Part shown: positions 14,402 through 15,408 of the stretch, piece by piece
Numbering within the stretch: position 1 is the stretch's first letter
How the letters are laid out: each line of letters begins with the position of its first letter
Assembly (NCBI GenBank): GCA_002305965.1
Contig: DBRM01000051.1
Coordinates: forward strand, 32,216 to 47,623
Direction: 5' to 3'
Source of the DNA: Syntrophomonas sp. UBA1368
GTDB lineage: Bacteria > Bacillota > Syntrophomonadia > Syntrophomonadales > Syntrophomonadaceae
Length of the DNA: 15,408 bases
Program-made: the position numbers and the translations under genes
The notes under the pieces: model-generated
Seen by the model: the letters and a program-made list of their open reading frames with translations, nothing else
What the model was told of the DNA's origin: nothing
Databases searched by the model: none

Positions 14402-14570
14402 AAAAAATGTATTTCATTGTTGCTTTATAAGCCCTGCTCAGTCATCGTACTTTAGTACGATTCAGTCGCGGGGCTTGCTCGTGCCTAGACGTTGACTATT
14501 TTTGCTCGCGCTAACATGAGAATGTTAATACTCCGTTGACCGGAGTTAAAGCTTTTTAACTGCTCTGGGA
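14402..14570 (+). repeat. Nested-hairpin repeat, copy 2
   Basis: Bases 14436-14517 are identical to 14194-14275 at 76 of 82 positions, in direct orientation 242 bp away. AAGCCCTGC (14429-14437) pairs with GCGGGGCTT (14468-14476), with one G-T wobble where copy 1 has a G-C pair. The tip is ATCGTAC (14444-14450) with GTACGAT (14455-14461). Small hairpins follow: TAACAT-GAGA-ATGTTA (14512-14527), CTCCG/CGGAG (14531-14545) and GTTAAA/TTTAAC (14545-14560). The tail GCTTTTTAACTGCTCTGGGA (14551-14570) matches 14371-14390 at 18 of 20 positions. The outer stem is only about 6 bp (AAAAAT with ATTTTT). Confidence 0.8.
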
Positions 14571-14591
14571 ACGAAAAAAATGCTAACGTAA

Positions 14592-14620
14592 AGGGTCCGG
14601 CTTTAAGCCGGACCCTCTTT
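14592..14620. terminator. Bidirectional terminator between hisIE and the convergent gene
   Basis: AGGGTCCGGC (14592-14601) and GCCGGACCCT (14607-14616) form a perfect 10-bp GC-rich stem with a TTTAA loop. It is followed by CTTT on the plus strand and by TTTA on the minus strand. It lies 13 bp beyond the stop codon of the minus-strand gene and after the repeat cluster on the plus strand. Both T-tracts are short, so termination may depend on the very stable stem. Confidence 0.75.
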
Positions 14621-14628
14621 GCGGGCTA

Positions 14629-15408
14629 TTATTTAAGTGTGAGGGTTTTGATGTGTTTTAAGTCAGTCATATCATTTGCCATGATCATGGAGGGGGATAG
14701 TGTATAGATGGTATTTCCAATATAGAGGATGCGGGAAATATTTCGGTCACTTCCATACCAATAGTCCCCGGCTTTCAGATAATCGTCGGAAGTCAGATGG
14801 GTGATGCGTCCTTTGAGCCGGAAACCGTTCTGCAGGTCAACATTATAAATATAAGCGCCCTGGAAGGCAAAGCTTCCGTATTCAAGTGTTGGGGCAGCAT
14901 TACCGGGGTAATTATTGGCCGGGATTTCCATTAATGTGACCGGGAAGGCCAACAGGTTTTTATTCCGGTCAAACAGCAGGGCTTTATGATTATTCAGCAG
15001 CTCGGAATCCGTTCCCCGGTCACCGATAAGCTCTTTGGACATTTCTTTGGGGTTGGTCACATCAGTGACATCGAAGATGGCCATTTTCATACCTTGATAG
15101 TATGCCTGGGACTGGCCGTTCCACCCTTTCATTTCGATGGTATCCTTGCCAAAACCGATTATATGATTGGCATCGTAAGGATGCAGATAATTACTGTAGC
15201 CGGGAATCTTTAATTGGCCCATCACCTTGGGATTTTCGGGATTTTCAAGATCGATGACAAAGAAGGGGTCAACGGTTCTGAAAGTGACCATATAAAGCCG
15301 GTCGCCCATAAAACGGGTGGAATAAATATGCTCCCCGGGGGCAATGTTTTCCACCTTGCCGGTAATGGCTAACTGACTGTTTAATACGTAAACATTATTC
15401 CGGGAAAT
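14629..15408 (-). CDS. Predicted secreted beta-propeller protein (PF09826-like), N-terminal part outside window
   Basis: The minus-strand frame is open to the window edge and its first visible residues (ISRNNVYVLNSQLAITG) continue smoothly into the rest, so the GTG at 15354 is internal and not the start. About 259 residues are visible. Motifs IAPGEHIYSTRFMGDRLY, VTFRTVDPFFVIDL, LHPYDANHIIGFGKDT, MAIFDVTDVTNPKE and LLAFPVTLMEIP match the C-terminal beta-propeller domain family PF09826 (secreted, distantly WD40-like). The protein's role is unknown; family members carry an N-terminal signal peptide, which would lie outside this window. It ends in TAA at 14629-14631 with a terminator 13 bp further on. 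It converges with the pur-his operon. Confidence 0.85.
   Translation of the reverse strand: MSRNNVYVLNSQLAITGKVENIAPGEHIYSTRFMGDRLYMVTFRTVDPFFVIDLENPENPKVMGQLKIPGYSNYLHPYDANHIIGFGKDTIEMKGWNGQSQAYYQGMKMAIFDVTDVTNPKEMSKELIGDRGTDSELLNNHKALLFDRNKNLLAFPVTLMEIPANNYPGNAAPTLEYGSFAFQGAYIYNVDLQNGFRLKGRITHLTSDDYLKAGDYWYGSDRNISRILYIGNTIYTLSPSMIMANDMTDLKHIKTLTLK

Noticed and set aside
14148..14570. CRISPR array or integron attC sites
   Set aside because: Only two close copies exist, with no regular short repeats and unique spacers. The hairpins lack the GTTRRRY-type core sites of attC elements and no integrase is nearby.
14986..15213. Plus-strand open frame opposite the beta-propeller gene
   Set aside because: It is antisense to a clearly recognised protein, has no ribosome binding site and its translation resembles nothing known.

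Overview
This 15.4 kb window looks like the chromosome of an anaerobic Firmicute, probably a clostridium of the Peptococcaceae/Syntrophomonadaceae kind. The clues are strong AGGAGG-type ribosome binding sites, moderate GC, a short-form hisG paired with hisZ, a YerC/YecD-type TrpR-like gene next to the his genes, a ykkC-family riboswitch before purE, and lipid/acyl-CoA genes beside them. The genus cannot be fixed from sequence alone.

Layout. Positions 1-726 hold the 3' part of a crotonase-family (enoyl-CoA hydratase/isomerase-like) gene, closed by a hairpin terminator. Positions 1005-2906 encode a long-chain acyl-CoA synthetase. A consensus sigma-A-type promoter (TTGACA-17-TAATAT, 2939-2967) then drives a leader of about 190 nt. 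This leader holds a ykkC-family aptamer, best classified as a PRPP riboswitch, whose 3' strand is also the left arm of an intrinsic terminator. Thirteen tightly packed plus-strand genes follow: purE, purM, purN, purH, purD, a small membrane protein with TPR-like helices, an HD-domain phosphohydrolase, a YerC/HisR-type regulator, hisZ, hisG, hisD, hisB and hisIE. Spacings are small (longest gap about 44 nt) or are ATGA overlaps, so the purine and histidine blocks probably form one transcription unit of about 11 kb.

How the genes work together. Purine synthesis (through PurF) and histidine synthesis (through HisG) both consume PRPP. Histidine synthesis also releases AICAR, which PurH uses. A PRPP-sensing switch before a joint pur-his operon therefore senses the shared substrate and may control both pathways at once. 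The operon is a partial set: purC/F/L/Q/S are absent between purE and purM, hisH/A/F are absent between hisB and hisIE, and hisC is not present. Those genes must lie elsewhere if the pathways are complete.

After hisIE comes a 481-nt non-coding stretch (14148-14628) with three related nested hairpins. Two are near-identical direct copies 242 bp apart, and the third is degenerate. It ends in a strong bidirectional-looking terminator. On the minus strand the window closes with the 3' part of a predicted secreted beta-propeller protein (14629-15408), which is convergent with the pur-his unit.
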